A DNA stretch of 64,000 nucleotides from assembly GCF_021018745.1 (NCBI RefSeq), contig NZ_CP063845.1:1612001-1676000 (forward strand), read 5' to 3'. Position numbers and translations under genes: made by a program. Each line of letters begins with the position of its first letter. The stretch's first letter is position 1. The notes under the pieces are model-generated. The model saw only the letters and a program-made list of their open reading frames with translations, searched no databases and was not told the origin of the DNA. Below are positions 9,198 through 20,800 of the stretch, one piece after another. Source of the stretch: Gloeobacter morelensis MG652769 (GTDB lineage Bacteria > Cyanobacteriota > Cyanobacteriia > Gloeobacterales > Gloeobacteraceae).

Positions 9198-10715
9198 ATG
9201 AAACTTGCTTACTGGATGTATGCCGGCCCCGCCCACATCGGCACCCTGCGCATCGCCAGCTCCTTCAAGAACGTCCATGCGATCATGCACGCGCCTTTGG
9301 GTGACGACTACTTCAACGTCATGCGCTCGATGCTCGAGCGCGAGCGCGACTTTACCCCGGTTACCGCCTCGGTGGTCGACCGCAAGGTGCTCGGCCGCGG
9401 CTCCCAGGACAAAGTGGTCACCAACATCGTGCGCAAGGACCAGGAGGAAGCCCCCGATCTGATCGTGCTCACCCCCACCTGCACCTCGTCGATCCTCCAG
9501 GAGGATTTGCAGAACTTCGTGGCCCGCGCCCAGGAGCAGTCCAAAGCCGACGTGCTGTTGGCCGACGTCAACCACTACCGCTACAACGAGTTCACTGCGG
9601 CGGACCGGACGTTGACGCAGATCGTCAGCTACTACATCGAGAAACTGGCAGGCAATTTTCCAGCCCGCAGCGAAAAGCCCACAGCCAACATCCTGGGCAT
9701 CTCGACGCTCGGGTTCCACAACCACCACGACTGCCGCGAATTGAAGCAGTTGCTGGCAGATTTGGGCGTCGAGGTGAACGTCGTCGCCCCGGAAGGCTGC
9801 TCGGTGCACGACATCCAGAAGATGCCCAGCGCCTGGTTCAACGTCGTGCCCTACCGCGAACTGGGCCGCGGCGCCGCCGAGTACCTCCAGCGGCAGACCG
9901 GCCAGCCTTTGATCGATATCACCCCCATGGGCATCCTGCAGACCGCCCGCTTCATCCGGGCCGTCCAGCAGATCTTGAATGCCCAGGGTGCTCGGGTCGA
10001 ATACGAAGAATATATTCGCTCTCAAACATTATTCGTTTCCCAGGCCGCCTGGTTCTCGCGCTCGATTGACTGCCAGAACCTTCAGGGCAAGCGCGCCGTG
10101 GTCTACGGCGACCTTACCCACGCCGCCGCCATGACCCGCATCCTTGCCCGGGAGATGGGCGTGCGCGTCGTCTGGGCAGGCACATTTTGCAAATACGACG
10201 CCGAGTGGTTCAAAGCGGAAGTGGCGGATCTGTGCGATGAAGTTTTGATCTCTGAGGATCACGCCGAGGTGGGCGACCGCATCGCCACAGCCGAACCCGC
10301 CGCCATCTTCGGCACCCAGATGGAGCGCCACATCGGCAAGCGCCTCAGCATCCCCTGCGGGGTGATCTCTTCTCCCATCCACATCCAGAACTTTCCGGTG
10401 GGCTATCGGCCGTTCCTGGGCTACGAAGGCACCAACCAGATAGCTGATCTGGTCTACAACTCCTTCACCCTCGGCATGGAGGATCACCTGCTGGAGGTCT
10501 TCGGGGGCCACGACACCAAAGAAGTGATCACCAAGACGATGACCGCCCAGAGCGATCTCGAGTGGGACGAAGCTGCCACCCGCGAACTGGCCAAGATCCC
10601 CGGTTTCGTGCGCTCCAAAGTCAAGCGCAACACCGAAAAGTACGCCCGCGAGAGCGGCCGGGACAAGATTACCCTCGAAGTGATGTACGCTGCCAAAGAG
10701 GCGGCGGGGGCGTAG
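9198..10715 (+). CDS. chlB: light-independent protochlorophyllide reductase subunit B
   Basis: 505 residues, normal length for ChlB. It is the NifK-like subunit of dark-operative protochlorophyllide oxidoreductase, which with ChlN forms the catalytic NB complex that takes electrons from ChlL and reduces ring D of protochlorophyllide without light. Sequence signs: the N-terminus [20 protein letters not shown], the [15 protein letters not shown] block with a cluster-region Cys, [13 protein letters not shown], and the C-terminal [19 protein letters not shown]. The ATG at 9198 is chosen over an in-frame GTG at 9180 because the family starts at [11 protein letters not shown] and GGAGAA lies 6 bases upstream. 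chlN and chlL are not adjacent. Identification is firm. Confidence 0.97.
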   Translation: MKLAYWMYAGPAHIGTLRIASSFKNVHAIMHAPLGDDYFNVMRSMLERERDFTPVTASVVDRKVLGRGSQDKVVTNIVRKDQEEAPDLIVLTPTCTSSILQEDLQNFVARAQEQSKADVLLADVNHYRYNEFTAADRTLTQIVSYYIEKLAGNFPARSEKPTANILGISTLGFHNHHDCRELKQLLADLGVEVNVVAPEGCSVHDIQKMPSAWFNVVPYRELGRGAAEYLQRQTGQPLIDITPMGILQTARFIRAVQQILNAQGARVEYEEYIRSQTLFVSQAAWFSRSIDCQNLQGKRAVVYGDLTHAAAMTRILAREMGVRVVWAGTFCKYDAEWFKAEVADLCDEVLISEDHAEVGDRIATAEPAAIFGTQMERHIGKRLSIPCGVISSPIHIQNFPVGYRPFLGYEGTNQIADLVYNSFTLGMEDHLLEVFGGHDTKEVITKTMTAQSDLEWDEAATRELAKIPGFVRSKVKRNTEKYARESGRDKITLEVMYAAKEAAGA

Positions 10716-10824
10716 CCTCTCCTTTTTGTTGCACAAACAATTGGAGCTACTACTGTTGGCTTCTCGCAAAAACCTTGTGCCTGGATGGAAGGGCACACCG
10801 TGCACACTGCACTCCTATTTTCAG

Positions 10825-10844
10825 GTGAGAACCGGGTGTCTCAC
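10825..10844 (-). terminator. hairpin between convergent genes
   Basis: GTGAGA (10825-10830) and TCTCAC (10839-10844) form a 6-bp stem, seven pairs counting the next base on each side, with an 8-base loop. It lies at the converging ends of chlB and the minus-strand gene ending at 10841, and overlaps that gene's stop. There is no good T-run, so intrinsic termination is only a possibility. Confidence 0.3.
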
Positions 10845-11935
10845 CCGCGATATTGCAAGAGCGGGGTGAAATGGGGAATTTCGCCGATGGACTGGCACCG
10901 GTGGTAAACCGCCTGGAGAGTCGGCGGTAAGGTGAAGCCGCGGTCCGCATAATCTACCTGGCGACTCATCCAGTTGTGCACGAGCCCATCGTGCTCGTGC
11001 ACAGCGGTGGCAGCGATTACTTTAGCGAGTGCGTCAATCTCCTCAAGGATGGCTCGGTAAGTGCTCAAGGCGAGTTCGTGGTTTAAATGCCAGGTGTGGC
11101 CGTTCGGTTGGAGGGCGCCGTACTCGAGGAGTTTGTTCCAGTAATAAATTGAGATCCAGCAGTCGCAATCTTCGTTGATGGAGGCGGAGAGCGGATCGTG
11201 GCGAAACCCGCGACGCCCGGTCGATAGGAGGTGCTGAAGGGTGACGTAGTACTGGATTTCGGGAAATTCCGGCAGCATCACGACGCTCAGCGTGTTGGCG
11301 GCGAGTTCGCCCATCACGCCCTGGTGAAATTCAGACAAAGACACACTCCGGGGCGAACAGGGCAAGACCCGCCAGGGACCGGCCCGGTGGCTGATTTCGT
11401 GGATGGCGGCGATCAAGTAGATGACCATACCCAGCTTTGTAGGCGTCAAAGCAGTTTGGGCCCGGCGCTGGCTGTCTAAATCGAGTACCTCGCGCGCGGC
11501 CCGCAAGCCCGATTCGATAAAGTGGTGTTGAAGCACGTCGATCAACTCGAACCCGAAAGTGTCGGACGCTTCCTGGGGCTCTAGACCGAGGGAGTCAGGA
11601 AAAAGAATGAACACGTTCGAGCCCGAACTCAACGTGCCGGTGCCCTCGACGACCCGTGCCGGCAAATGCCGGGGCCAGCCCAGATCTTGCAGATCTGGAT
11701 CGTAGGTCCGGTAGCGGTCGGCGATGCGGGCGAAAGGCACAATGCCCTCCTGCCAGTGCCGGGTCATCTGCTCGAGTAGACGGTCGATCTGCAGTACGGT
11801 CTCGCTATAACTTCTGGCCGACTTCGTCAGCTGCAGGTGAGCGCGGAGGCGAATGAACTCGTCGCCACGGACGAGGGCCTCCTTCAATTCGTTCAACACC
11901 TGGCGGGACTGGCCCACTTCGCAGTCAGTGTTCAT
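10841..11935 (-). CDS. uncharacterised protein with HEXXH motif, last gene of the biosynthetic locus
   Basis: 364 residues; ATG at 11935 preceded by CAGGAG at 7-bp spacing. I do not recognise the family with confidence. The visible signature is AAIHEISHRAGPW (about residues 184-196), an HEXXH motif at the end of a hydrophobic helix, followed about 30 residues later by MGELAANTLS. A Glu in that spacing and setting is what gluzincin-type zinc proteins use as the third ligand, for example the dipeptidyl peptidase III-like group. No signal peptide or membrane segment is evident. It follows PKS-C by 136 bp on the same strand, so it probably belongs to the operon and may process or hydrolyse a product or intermediate. 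That role is inferred from motif and position only. Confidence 0.55.
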   Translation of the reverse strand: MNTDCEVGQSRQVLNELKEALVRGDEFIRLRAHLQLTKSARSYSETVLQIDRLLEQMTRHWQEGIVPFARIADRYRTYDPDLQDLGWPRHLPARVVEGTGTLSSGSNVFILFPDSLGLEPQEASDTFGFELIDVLQHHFIESGLRAAREVLDLDSQRRAQTALTPTKLGMVIYLIAAIHEISHRAGPWRVLPCSPRSVSLSEFHQGVMGELAANTLSVVMLPEFPEIQYYVTLQHLLSTGRRGFRHDPLSASINEDCDCWISIYYWNKLLEYGALQPNGHTWHLNHELALSTYRAILEEIDALAKVIAATAVHEHDGLVHNWMSRQVDYADRGFTLPPTLQAVYHRCQSIGEIPHFTPLLQYRG

Positions 11936-12071
11936 CGTGTGCTCCTGTTTTTATTCAAGTTGGGCGTCGAACCCGACTGCCCGGTGTTGACTAATGCCCT
12001 GGCGTGTTTCCATCGGATTGCTTCTGCTTGGGTTGTTGGGTTCATCCTGAGAATTTTGAGCGGGTGCCGCC

Positions 12072-14804
12072 TCAGGGGCGCTTCGCCGTCGGCCACCAGT
12101 AACGCCGACGCTGCCAGGGGTAGGACGGCAGGCGGACGAGTCGGCCGCCGCAAGCGTAGGGCTGTTGCCAGGGTCTCCCTGCGTAGCCACGGGTGTAGAG
12201 GGCGCCCAGGGAAGTGAGCAGGGTGGCCTGCTCATCTTTGTTGCGCTCCAGGGAGGAAAGGACTGCGCCCTGGCGGCCCCGGTAATCGAGGCACTGGCGG
12301 GTGGCTCTTGCCAGGTCGGGGTGTGGGCTGATTTCGATGAACTGGTCGTAGCCCTGGCTTATAAGGGTGTCGATGGCGGCGGCGTAGTCGATCGGCTCGC
12401 GGACGGCGCAGCCCCAGTAATGCGCGTCGAAGTTGCCACTGGTCTGGTCTCTCAGGGTCGAGAACACCGCAGTCGTAGCGGGCCGTACGGTGATGCCCGA
12501 GAGCACCTGCACCAGTTCGGCCTGGAGGCTGTCCATTTGCGGGCTGTGGAGCGCGTAGTCGCAGGGTAGCCAGCGGCCGAGGGCACAGTAAGGCAGGTCC
12601 TGCAGCACGGCCTCGATGGCGGCGGTCTCGCCCGAGAGCACCGTGGCGGACGGGCTATCGATAGCCGCCACCGCGACCCGGTCTTCGTAGCCGGCGATCC
12701 ATTTTTCGGCTGTGGGCCGGTCCAATTCGGTGGCGAGCATGCGCCCGCGGCCCGGTTCGACCGTGCACTGGAGCAGCCGGGCCTGCTGGTAGACCACGTT
12801 TACGGCGTCCTCCAGATTCAAGATGCCGGCTACGTGCGCCGCTGCCGCCTCCGCCAGGCCGTAGCCGACTACCGCATCCGGTTGGATGCCCCAGCTCTTC
12901 CAGAGGGTCGCGAGCGCCACCTGCACCGCAAAGGCGCTCAACTGGGCGAACTCGAAGCGATAAAACGGCCACTCGGAAGGCTCAGCCGCGAACGCCTCCA
13001 ACACAGAGTGCCCCGCGCACGGCCGGATGTAGGCGTCACACTCGGCCAGGGCCGCGCGAAAAACCGGTTCGCGCTCGGCCAGTGCCCGGCCGATTCCCCA
13101 GTAGCGGACTTCCTGGCCCGCGAATACGAAGGCGAGCCGCGAGCGGCCCTCGCCGGACTGGGCGGCACGCACCGATTGTGGAAACGCTTCTGCCTGGTGG
13201 AAAGCCCGCAACTGATCGAGAAACTCCTGGCCCGATTGCCCGACGATGGCCAGGCGGTGGCGGTGGTGGGTTCGTCGCAAGTTTGCGCTGTAGCAGATGT
13301 CGTGCAGCGCGATGTCGCCCTGGCCGTCTAACTGTTCGATGTAGGCTGCGGCCAGGGCGCGCAGGGCCTGCCGGTCCTGGGCCGACAAGAGCAACAGGTG
13401 CACCTCACGGGAAGGAATGGCCAGGCGCGGCGGGGGCATGAATTCTTCGAGGATCACATGGGCATTGGTACCCCCAAACCCGAAGGCGCTTACTCCTGCA
13501 CAGCGGCGGGGCGAGCAGCTGGACCATTCCTGCAGATGGGTGGGGATGGCAAAGGGCGTGCCGGTCAGAGCGATATTCGGGTTGAGTTTGCGAAAGTGCA
13601 AATTGGCTGGGATGAGGCCGTGTTGCAGCGAAAGCACCACTTTAATCAGCCCCGCGATACCGGCTGCTCCTTCTAGATGGCCGATGTTGGTCTTGACGGA
13701 GCCTAGAAAGCAAGTTTCGCCCGCCGAGCGCGGCTGACCGTAGACCTCGGCCAGGGACTCGACCTCGATTGGGTCTCCCAGGGAGGTACCGGTGCCGTGG
13801 GCCTCGATGTAGCTCACCTCGCTCGCCTGGAGGCCAGCTGCTTCGAGGGCCTGGCGCAGCACGGCCTGCTGGGCGAGACCATTGGGGGCGGTCATGCCGT
13901 TCGAGCGACCGTCCTGGTTGAGGGCGGAGCCGCGGATGACGGCGCGGATGTCGTCTCCATCGGCGGTCGCCTCCGACAGGCGCTTGAGCACGATCGCCCC
14001 GCACCCCTCGCCGCGCCCGAAGCCGTCCGCTCGCGAGTCAAAAGTCTTGCACCGGCCGTCCGCTGAGAGCATGCGCGCCTTCGAGAAGGTGATGCTCATG
14101 CCGGGCGAGAGAATCAAGTTGACGCCTGCGGCCACGACCAGCCGACACTCGCCGGCGCGCAGACTCTGACAGGCCAGGTGCACGGCTACCAGCGAAGAGG
14201 AACAGGCCGTGTCGACGGCGATGCTTGGTCCTTGCAAATCGAGCAGGTAGGAGAGGCGGTTGGCGACGATGCTGGCAGCGGCACCGGCACCGGTGTGGGC
14301 GTCGATGCGCTCGGCGTCGGCATAGAGCATCCGTGCGTAGTCGTTGGCGCACAGCCCGACGAAGACGCCGGTCTTGCTGCCACGCAGGTGCTCCGCCGGT
14401 AGCCCGGCGTCCTCCAGCGCCTCCCAGGCCACCTCCAGGAGCAGCCGCTGCTGGGGGTCCATCGACTCCGCCTCGCGGTCGGAGATCCCGAAGAACTGAG
14501 CGTCGAACTGGTCTACCTGGGAGAGGAAGCCGCCCCAGCGGCTGGTGATCTTGCCGGGGGTGCCAGGCTCGGGGTTGTAGAGGGCCTGGGCATCCCAGCG
14601 GCCGGCCGGCACTTCGCCCACGGCGTCCACTTCGTCGCACAGCAACTGCCAGAAGGCTTCCGGGTGGTCGGCACCGCCGGGGAAACGGCAGCCCATACCG
14701 ATGATTGCGATCGGCTCCGGCCGCAGGTGCAGGAGCCTGGAGAGCATCGATCGCTTTTCGGCGGAAAGCCCGCCGATCAGTTTCAGGAGCGCATTGTCAC
14801 TCAT
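12072..14804 (-). CDS. PKS-C: type I polyketide synthase, KS plus inactive AT, no ACP
   Basis: 910 residues. The ketosynthase (about 30-450) is intact: DTACSSS, EAHGTGT and KTNIGH carry the catalytic Cys and two His. An acyltransferase-like domain (about 560-880) follows, but its nucleophile motif GHSxGE is replaced by GYGLAE (about residue 649) and the N-terminal GQGSQ motif is GQEVR, so the catalytic Ser is gone and the domain should not load an extender. The protein ends shortly after the post-AT linker ([13 protein letters not shown]) with no reductive domains and no ACP. It starts 9 bp after PKS-B stops. The KS must use an ACP on another protein, or the unit is a non-elongating docking or condensing module. 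Confidence 0.93.
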   Translation of the reverse strand: MSDNALLKLIGGLSAEKRSMLSRLLHLRPEPIAIIGMGCRFPGGADHPEAFWQLLCDEVDAVGEVPAGRWDAQALYNPEPGTPGKITSRWGGFLSQVDQFDAQFFGISDREAESMDPQQRLLLEVAWEALEDAGLPAEHLRGSKTGVFVGLCANDYARMLYADAERIDAHTGAGAAASIVANRLSYLLDLQGPSIAVDTACSSSLVAVHLACQSLRAGECRLVVAAGVNLILSPGMSITFSKARMLSADGRCKTFDSRADGFGRGEGCGAIVLKRLSEATADGDDIRAVIRGSALNQDGRSNGMTAPNGLAQQAVLRQALEAAGLQASEVSYIEAHGTGTSLGDPIEVESLAEVYGQPRSAGETCFLGSVKTNIGHLEGAAGIAGLIKVVLSLQHGLIPANLHFRKLNPNIALTGTPFAIPTHLQEWSSCSPRRCAGVSAFGFGGTNAHVILEEFMPPPRLAIPSREVHLLLLSAQDRQALRALAAAYIEQLDGQGDIALHDICYSANLRRTHHRHRLAIVGQSGQEFLDQLRAFHQAEAFPQSVRAAQSGEGRSRLAFVFAGQEVRYWGIGRALAEREPVFRAALAECDAYIRPCAGHSVLEAFAAEPSEWPFYRFEFAQLSAFAVQVALATLWKSWGIQPDAVVGYGLAEAAAAHVAGILNLEDAVNVVYQQARLLQCTVEPGRGRMLATELDRPTAEKWIAGYEDRVAVAAIDSPSATVLSGETAAIEAVLQDLPYCALGRWLPCDYALHSPQMDSLQAELVQVLSGITVRPATTAVFSTLRDQTSGNFDAHYWGCAVREPIDYAAAIDTLISQGYDQFIEISPHPDLARATRQCLDYRGRQGAVLSSLERNKDEQATLLTSLGALYTRGYAGRPWQQPYACGGRLVRLPSYPWQRRRYWWPTAKRP

Positions 14805-14813
14805 TTCGTTTCC

Positions 14814-17800
14814 CTATGACAGTTTTGTCGGTTCCAGGCAGGTTTCGAGCGGCGTTTCGGCCGAGAAGGCGGCAATGGCGGCCAGCAGATCGGCCAGCTC
14901 CAGGTCTTCACCGGTAGCACCGGGGGGCGGGGCGGTTTCCTCGAGGGGCAGGCCGAGCTTGACGCCCAAGTGGAGAACCAGGGCCGTGATAGTCGGGTAG
15001 CTCCAGAGGAGCGTCGCCGACAAAGTCAGCTCCAGGCTGGTTTCAAGCCGGTTGCGTAGCTCCAGGGCCATCAGTGAATCGACCCCCAAGCTGTTGAGGG
15101 GTGTCAGCGATTCGATGCGCGCCGGGACAAGGCCCAGGATCTGGGCTATCTCGGTGCGCAGGTGCGCTTCGAGTAAGATCCGGCGCTCTGCTGGTGCGGC
15201 CGTCTGCAACTGCTGGGGTAGAAGTGCCGCTTGCGGCTGGAGGCTCCCGCAATCGAGCAGGCGAGCCAGTAGTGGCGAGTGGGACATCCGTGGATAGTAC
15301 TGGCACCACTGCCGGACATTGAAGTCCATCACCCCGGCCTGGGCGGGTGCCTGGGCGAACAGGCGCCCAAATGCGGCCAGGCCCTGGTCGGGAGAAAAGC
15401 TACCGAGGCCGCGCAGGCCCAGCCGTTCGCCACGGTCGCTCCGGGCTGCCGCGAGGCCGACCGTGGCCCAGGGTCCCCAGTTGAGGCTCGTCGCGGGCAA
15501 GCCCTGGCCACGGCGGTGCCAGGCCAGGGCATCTAGAAAGGCGTTGGCCGCCGCGTAGTTGCCCTGCCCTGGAGAACCCAGCAGGGCCGCCGCCGACGAG
15601 AAGAGCACGAAGAAGTCGAGGGGCTGGTCCAGGGTGAGCGCGTGCAGGTTCCAGGCACCCGCCACCTTGGGAGCCAGCACGGCCTCCAGTTGCTCCCGGT
15701 CGAGTTGCAATAGCAGGCTGTCGTCGAGCAACCCGGCCGCGTGCACGATGCCGCGCAGCGGAGGGGCATCGTGCCGGGCGAGCAGAGCCTGCACTTGCGC
15801 GCTATCGGCGATGTCCACCCGTTCGGCTGTGACCCGGACGCCGGATCGCTGCCAGCGCGCAAGCGCCGCCTGGGCCGTGGCATCCGGGGGACGCCGCCCG
15901 AGGAGCACCAGGTGGCGGGCACCGCGTTCGATGAGCCAGCCTGCAACGCGCAGACCCAACCCGCCCAGGCCGCCCGCGATCCAGTAGGTACTGTCTGGGC
16001 GCACGGTGGGACCGGCTGCTGCAGCCGCTGCGAATGCGGGCGGCCGCTCAGGTATGGAGAGGACGAGCTTGCCTACGTGTTTGGCCTGGGCCATAAAGCG
16101 GAAGGCGTCGGCCGCCTCCGTGAGCGGGTACTCGCGCACCGGCGGCGGCTGGAGGGTACCTTCGGCAAAGAGCGCCATCACCTCTCGCAGGAGGGTGCCG
16201 ACCAACTGTGGGCGCTCTACGAACATGCAGGCCAGATCGACGGCGAAATACGACAGGTTCTTGCGGAAGGGTTTTAATCCGAGCGCCCGGTCTTCGTAGA
16301 TGTCGCGCTTGCCGATTTCGAGGAAGCGGCCGTAGGGTGCGAGTACATCGAGGCTGTGGGTGATAAATTCGCCCGCGAGCGAATTGAGCACCAGATCGAC
16401 GCCGTGCCCGCCGCTCCGGTGCATCACCTCCTGGGCAAACGACAGCGAGCGCGAATCCATGACGTGCCGGACACCTAGGGTCTGCAGCAGCGAGCGCTTC
16501 TCGGGGCTGCCGGCTGTGGCGTAGACCTCGGCACCGACGCGCTGGGCCAGTTGGACGGCTGCCAGGCCGACGCCGCCCGTCGCTGCGTGGATCAAGACCC
16601 GCTCTCCTGCTGCCAACCGGCCCAGGTGGTGAAGGCTGTAGTAAGCAGTCAGGTAGACTGCCGGGATGGCGGCGGCCTGGGCGAAGCTCAGCTGGGCGGG
16701 CATGGGGGCGACCAGGGCCGCGGCGGTGTAGACGAAGGATCCGAGGCTTGCGGGAGCAATTGCTACCACCGCATCCCCGACTTTTAAGCCCGTCACATCC
16801 TCGGCGCAGGCCGTGATCGTACCGGCGCACTCGGTGCCCAGGGTGAAGTCGCCCTCTGCCTGACCGGGGTAGATGCCCATCGCCTTCATCACGTCCATGA
16901 AGTTCAGGCCGCCGGCGCGCACTGCGATTTCCACTTCGCCGGGGCCGGGGGAGCGCCGGGTGCAGGGCCGCACGCCCAGGCTGTCGAGCGAACCGGGTGT
17001 GCCGACTTCGAGCCGGTAGGCCCGAGACGAGGCGGCGGGCTCAGGAGACCGGGGTCGGGGAGCGGCGGCGCCGACTGCACAGCCAGTGACGAGCCTGGCT
17101 ACGTAGCGCTGCTCACCGCGCAGGGCAATTGTGTTTTCTTTGTCTGCGTGCCAGATTTCTGCGCACAGGGAGTCGGTCGCCGCTACTGAGGGGTCCAGGT
17201 CAATGCGGGTCGGGTGCAGCTCGGGATGTTCGAGACAGAGAACACTGCCCAGCCCCCAGAGGGGTGCCTGGGCAAAGGCAATCGCAGGCGGGGTCGTGCC
17301 GACTGCCTGCGTGCCGCGGCTGACCAGCCAGAGACGGGGCGGTTCGGGCCAGTCGGCCCCGGCGATTGCCTGCACCAGGTGCACAACGCCGACGCAGCCG
17401 AGTTGCTGTGCCGCTGCCAGGCTGGTGATGGTCGTTTCGGCGCTCGGGGCTGCATCGAGGCTCCAGAGGTGAATGATGCCGCGTGGCGTGCGGACAGCCG
17501 TGCTGAGCAACTGCCGGAATGCCTCGGGTGAAGCGGGATCGATTCGGGGCTGGTCGGGTTCGCCCGCCGGGAGCGCAAAGACGAGCGTGCAACTTTCGCC
17601 TTTTGCTTCTAGAAATTGTGCGAGCTTTGCGCCGACGCCGCCCCGGTCGGCGAGGATGAGCCAGTCGCCCGCTGCGGCGGCCTGGGAAGGCAACCGGGGT
17701 TGCTCCTGCCAGTCAATTTCGTAGAGCCAGTCCTCGATGCTACCGGTCGTTGCTCCACCGGCTTCAAGGGCGCGCAGGCGCAGGGCGTCGATTTCGACGA

Positions 17801-20800
17801 GCGGCCGTCCCTGGGTGTCGAGCAGGCGCACGTCCGCCAGCCATTCGGCAGTCGCAGCGCCGGGGTGGTTGGGGCGCAGTCGGATATGTCCCCAGCACCC
17901 CGCCTGGGCAGGGCCGTAGCAGCGTACCCGCCCGAGACCGATGGGCACGCAGGGACCGCCCACGGGCAGGGCCGCCACCGCGAGCTGGAAACAGGCGTCC
18001 AGCAGGGCCGGGTGCAGGTGGTAAGCCGGTGTCACTAGACCTGTCTGCTGCAGCCGGGCGAACACTTCCGTCTCCCCCCGCCACAGTTGCTCCACCCTCT
18101 GGAAAGCAGGGCCGTAGTCGAGTCCACGCTCCTGCATCGCCCGGTAGTGTTCGAGCCCCGTCGTGCCCTGGATGCAGCGTTCCTGGATCCCAGGGATAGC
18201 CACTGCCTGGGTCGTTGGGTCCGACCGCAGCAATGTGCCGCGTGCGTGCAGCTTCCAGGGGGCCGCCTCGGCTGTGCCGGTTGCAAACGGACGGCTGGAG
18301 ATTTGAAAAGTGGCACTCCCGGAATCGGGGGTGACGAGCAGTTGTAAGGAGGCCGCCTTGCCTGTTTCATCCAGGAAGAGCGGTTCTAGAATTTCGATGT
18401 TTTCTGCGGCCGGGGTACATCCGAAGAGGTCTGCGGCCGCAGCGAGGGCCATTTCCACGTAGGCCGCCCCAGGTAGCACCACCCGTTGCAGCACGCGGTG
18501 GTCAGCCAGGTAAGGCAGCTTATCTATCCCCAGTTCGAATGACCAGAGGCGAGCGCCCGCCGGTGCGGCCAGTTCCAGGGGTTCGCCCAGGAGCGGATGC
18601 CCCACTTCGGGCGGCCGGAGCCGAGCGTCTGCGGTGTCGGGGGCCGTTTCCAGCCAGAAGGATTCGCGCTGCCAGGGGTAGTCCGGGAATGGGAGGCAGT
18701 GGCCGCCATCAGGATGCAGGGTGTCCCAGCGCACCGGCAGACCCAGCACATAGAGCGAGGCGAGTGAACCCAGCATCGCTGCCTGCTCATCCACTCCCCG
18801 CCGCAGCGAACTGATGAGCGTCACCGCAGTTCCCAGCCCTTCCGCCACCGCCGGCAACAGCACCGGGTGCGCGCTCAGTTCGAGAAACACCGTGTGTCCT
18901 TCTGAGCGCAACTGCTCAAGCACCGGCCAGAAGCGTACCGGTTCGCGCAGATTGGCGGACCAATAAGCGGCGTCGAGCAGACGTTCGGGCTCGGCGGTGC
19001 CTGTGACACTGGAGTAGAGCGGTACCGTTGGTGTCTGCGGCTGGATAGACGAAAGCTCTGCGAAAAGTTGTGCTGCTGGCCCATCCACGAGCGGGCAGTG
19101 AGAGGCAACACCCACTTTCACCCGCTGGCAGAATATCGAGCGCTCGCGCAGTTCTGAGAGTACTGCTTCTACTGCGTCCGGTTCGCCACTGAGCACACTC
19201 GAACGCGGACTGTTCGACGCCGCCAGCCACAGCCGGTCTTCCCTGCCAGCGAGCAGGCAGCGCGCTTCTTCCCAGTTCAGTTCCACTACCGCCATCGCTC
19301 CACCCGTCGCTGCCGCCAGCAGTTGGCTGCGCCGACAGATGAGCAGGGCCGCATCTTGGAGGCTGAGTGCCCCGGCGACGTGAGCGGCGGCCACCTCGCC
19401 CATGCTGTGGCCGACGACTGCCCCCGGCTCGACTCCCCAGGAGCGCCACAGGGCTGCGAGTGACACTGCCAGGGCGAAAAGGAGCGGTTGAGCAACCTCG
19501 ACGCATTCGAGGTGAGCAGGGTCGCCAGTTTTCAGTGCTTTGATGACCGACCAGCCGAGATGAGGCTGCATGGCCTGGTCGCAGCGTTCGAGGGCGGTGC
19601 GGAAGGCGGGGTGGTGCAGAAGACCGCGTCCCATGCCGGACCACTGGCTACCCTGGCCTGCGAAGACGAAGACGACTGGTGGTGGTCCTGAAGCCGGGCG
19701 GCGTCCTGAGTGCAGACCCGGGATCGCTTCGCCACGGGCAGAGTGTTCGAGCAGGGCGAGCAGTTCCCCGCGCGTCCGCACCACCGCTCCCAGGCGGTGT
19801 TCGTGTTCGCTTCGGCGCAGGCTTGCCGTGTAGCAAAGATCAGCCAGCGAAAGCTTGCGCTCGGCAATCAGACCGGCGCTCGTCCGGGCCAGCTCTTGAA
19901 GGGCCTGAGGTGTGTGGGCCGAGAGGGGGAAAAGCAAGGCGGGCGATTCTTCCGGTCGCTCCACTACCGGTGTGCCAAGTGCCAGTGGTGTCGGACCGCC
20001 ATCAGGATGCAGGGTGTCCCAGCGCACCGGCAGACCCAGCACATAGAGCGAGGCGAGTGAACCCAGCATCGCTGCCTGCTCATCCACTCCCCGCCGCAGC
20101 GAACTGATGAGCGTCACCGCAGTTCCCAGCCCTTCCGCCACCGCCGGCAACAGCACCGGGTGCGCGCTCAGTTCGAGAAACACCGTGTGTCCTTCTGAGC
20201 GCAACTGCTCAAGCACCGGCCAGAAGCGTACCGGTTCGCGCAGATTGGCGGACCAATAAGCGGCGTCGAGCAGACGTTCGGGCTCGGCGGTGCCTGTGAC
20301 ACTGGAGTAGAGCGGTACCGTTGGTGTCTGCGGCTGGATAGACGAAAGCTCTGCGAAAAGTTGTGCTGCTGGCCCATCCACGAGCGGGCAGTGAGAGGCA
20401 ACACCCACTTTCACCCGCTGGCAGAATATCGAGCGCTCGCGCAGTTCTGAGAGTACTGCTTCTACTGCGTCCGGTTCGCCACTGAGCACACTCGAACGCG
20501 GACTGTTCGACGCCGCCAGCCACAGCCGGTCTTCCCTGCCAGCGAGCAGGCAGCGCGCTTCTTCCCAGTTCAGTTCCACTACCGCCATCGCTCCACCCGT
20601 CGCTGCCGCCAGCAGTTGGCTGCGCCGACAGATGAGCAGGGCCGCATCTTGGAGGCTGAGTGCCCCGGCGACGTGAGCGGCGGCCACCTCGCCCATGCTG
20701 TGGCCGACGACTGCCCCCGGCTCGACTCCCCAGGAGCGCCACAGGGCTGCGAGTGACACTGCCAGGGCGAAAAGGAGCGGTTGAGCAACCTCGACGCATT

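Noticed and set aside
16900-18500. Possible C-methyltransferase domain between DH and ER of PKS-B (and in PKS-A)
   Set aside because: No SAM-binding glycine motif; the segment matches the structural subdomain that accompanies KR.
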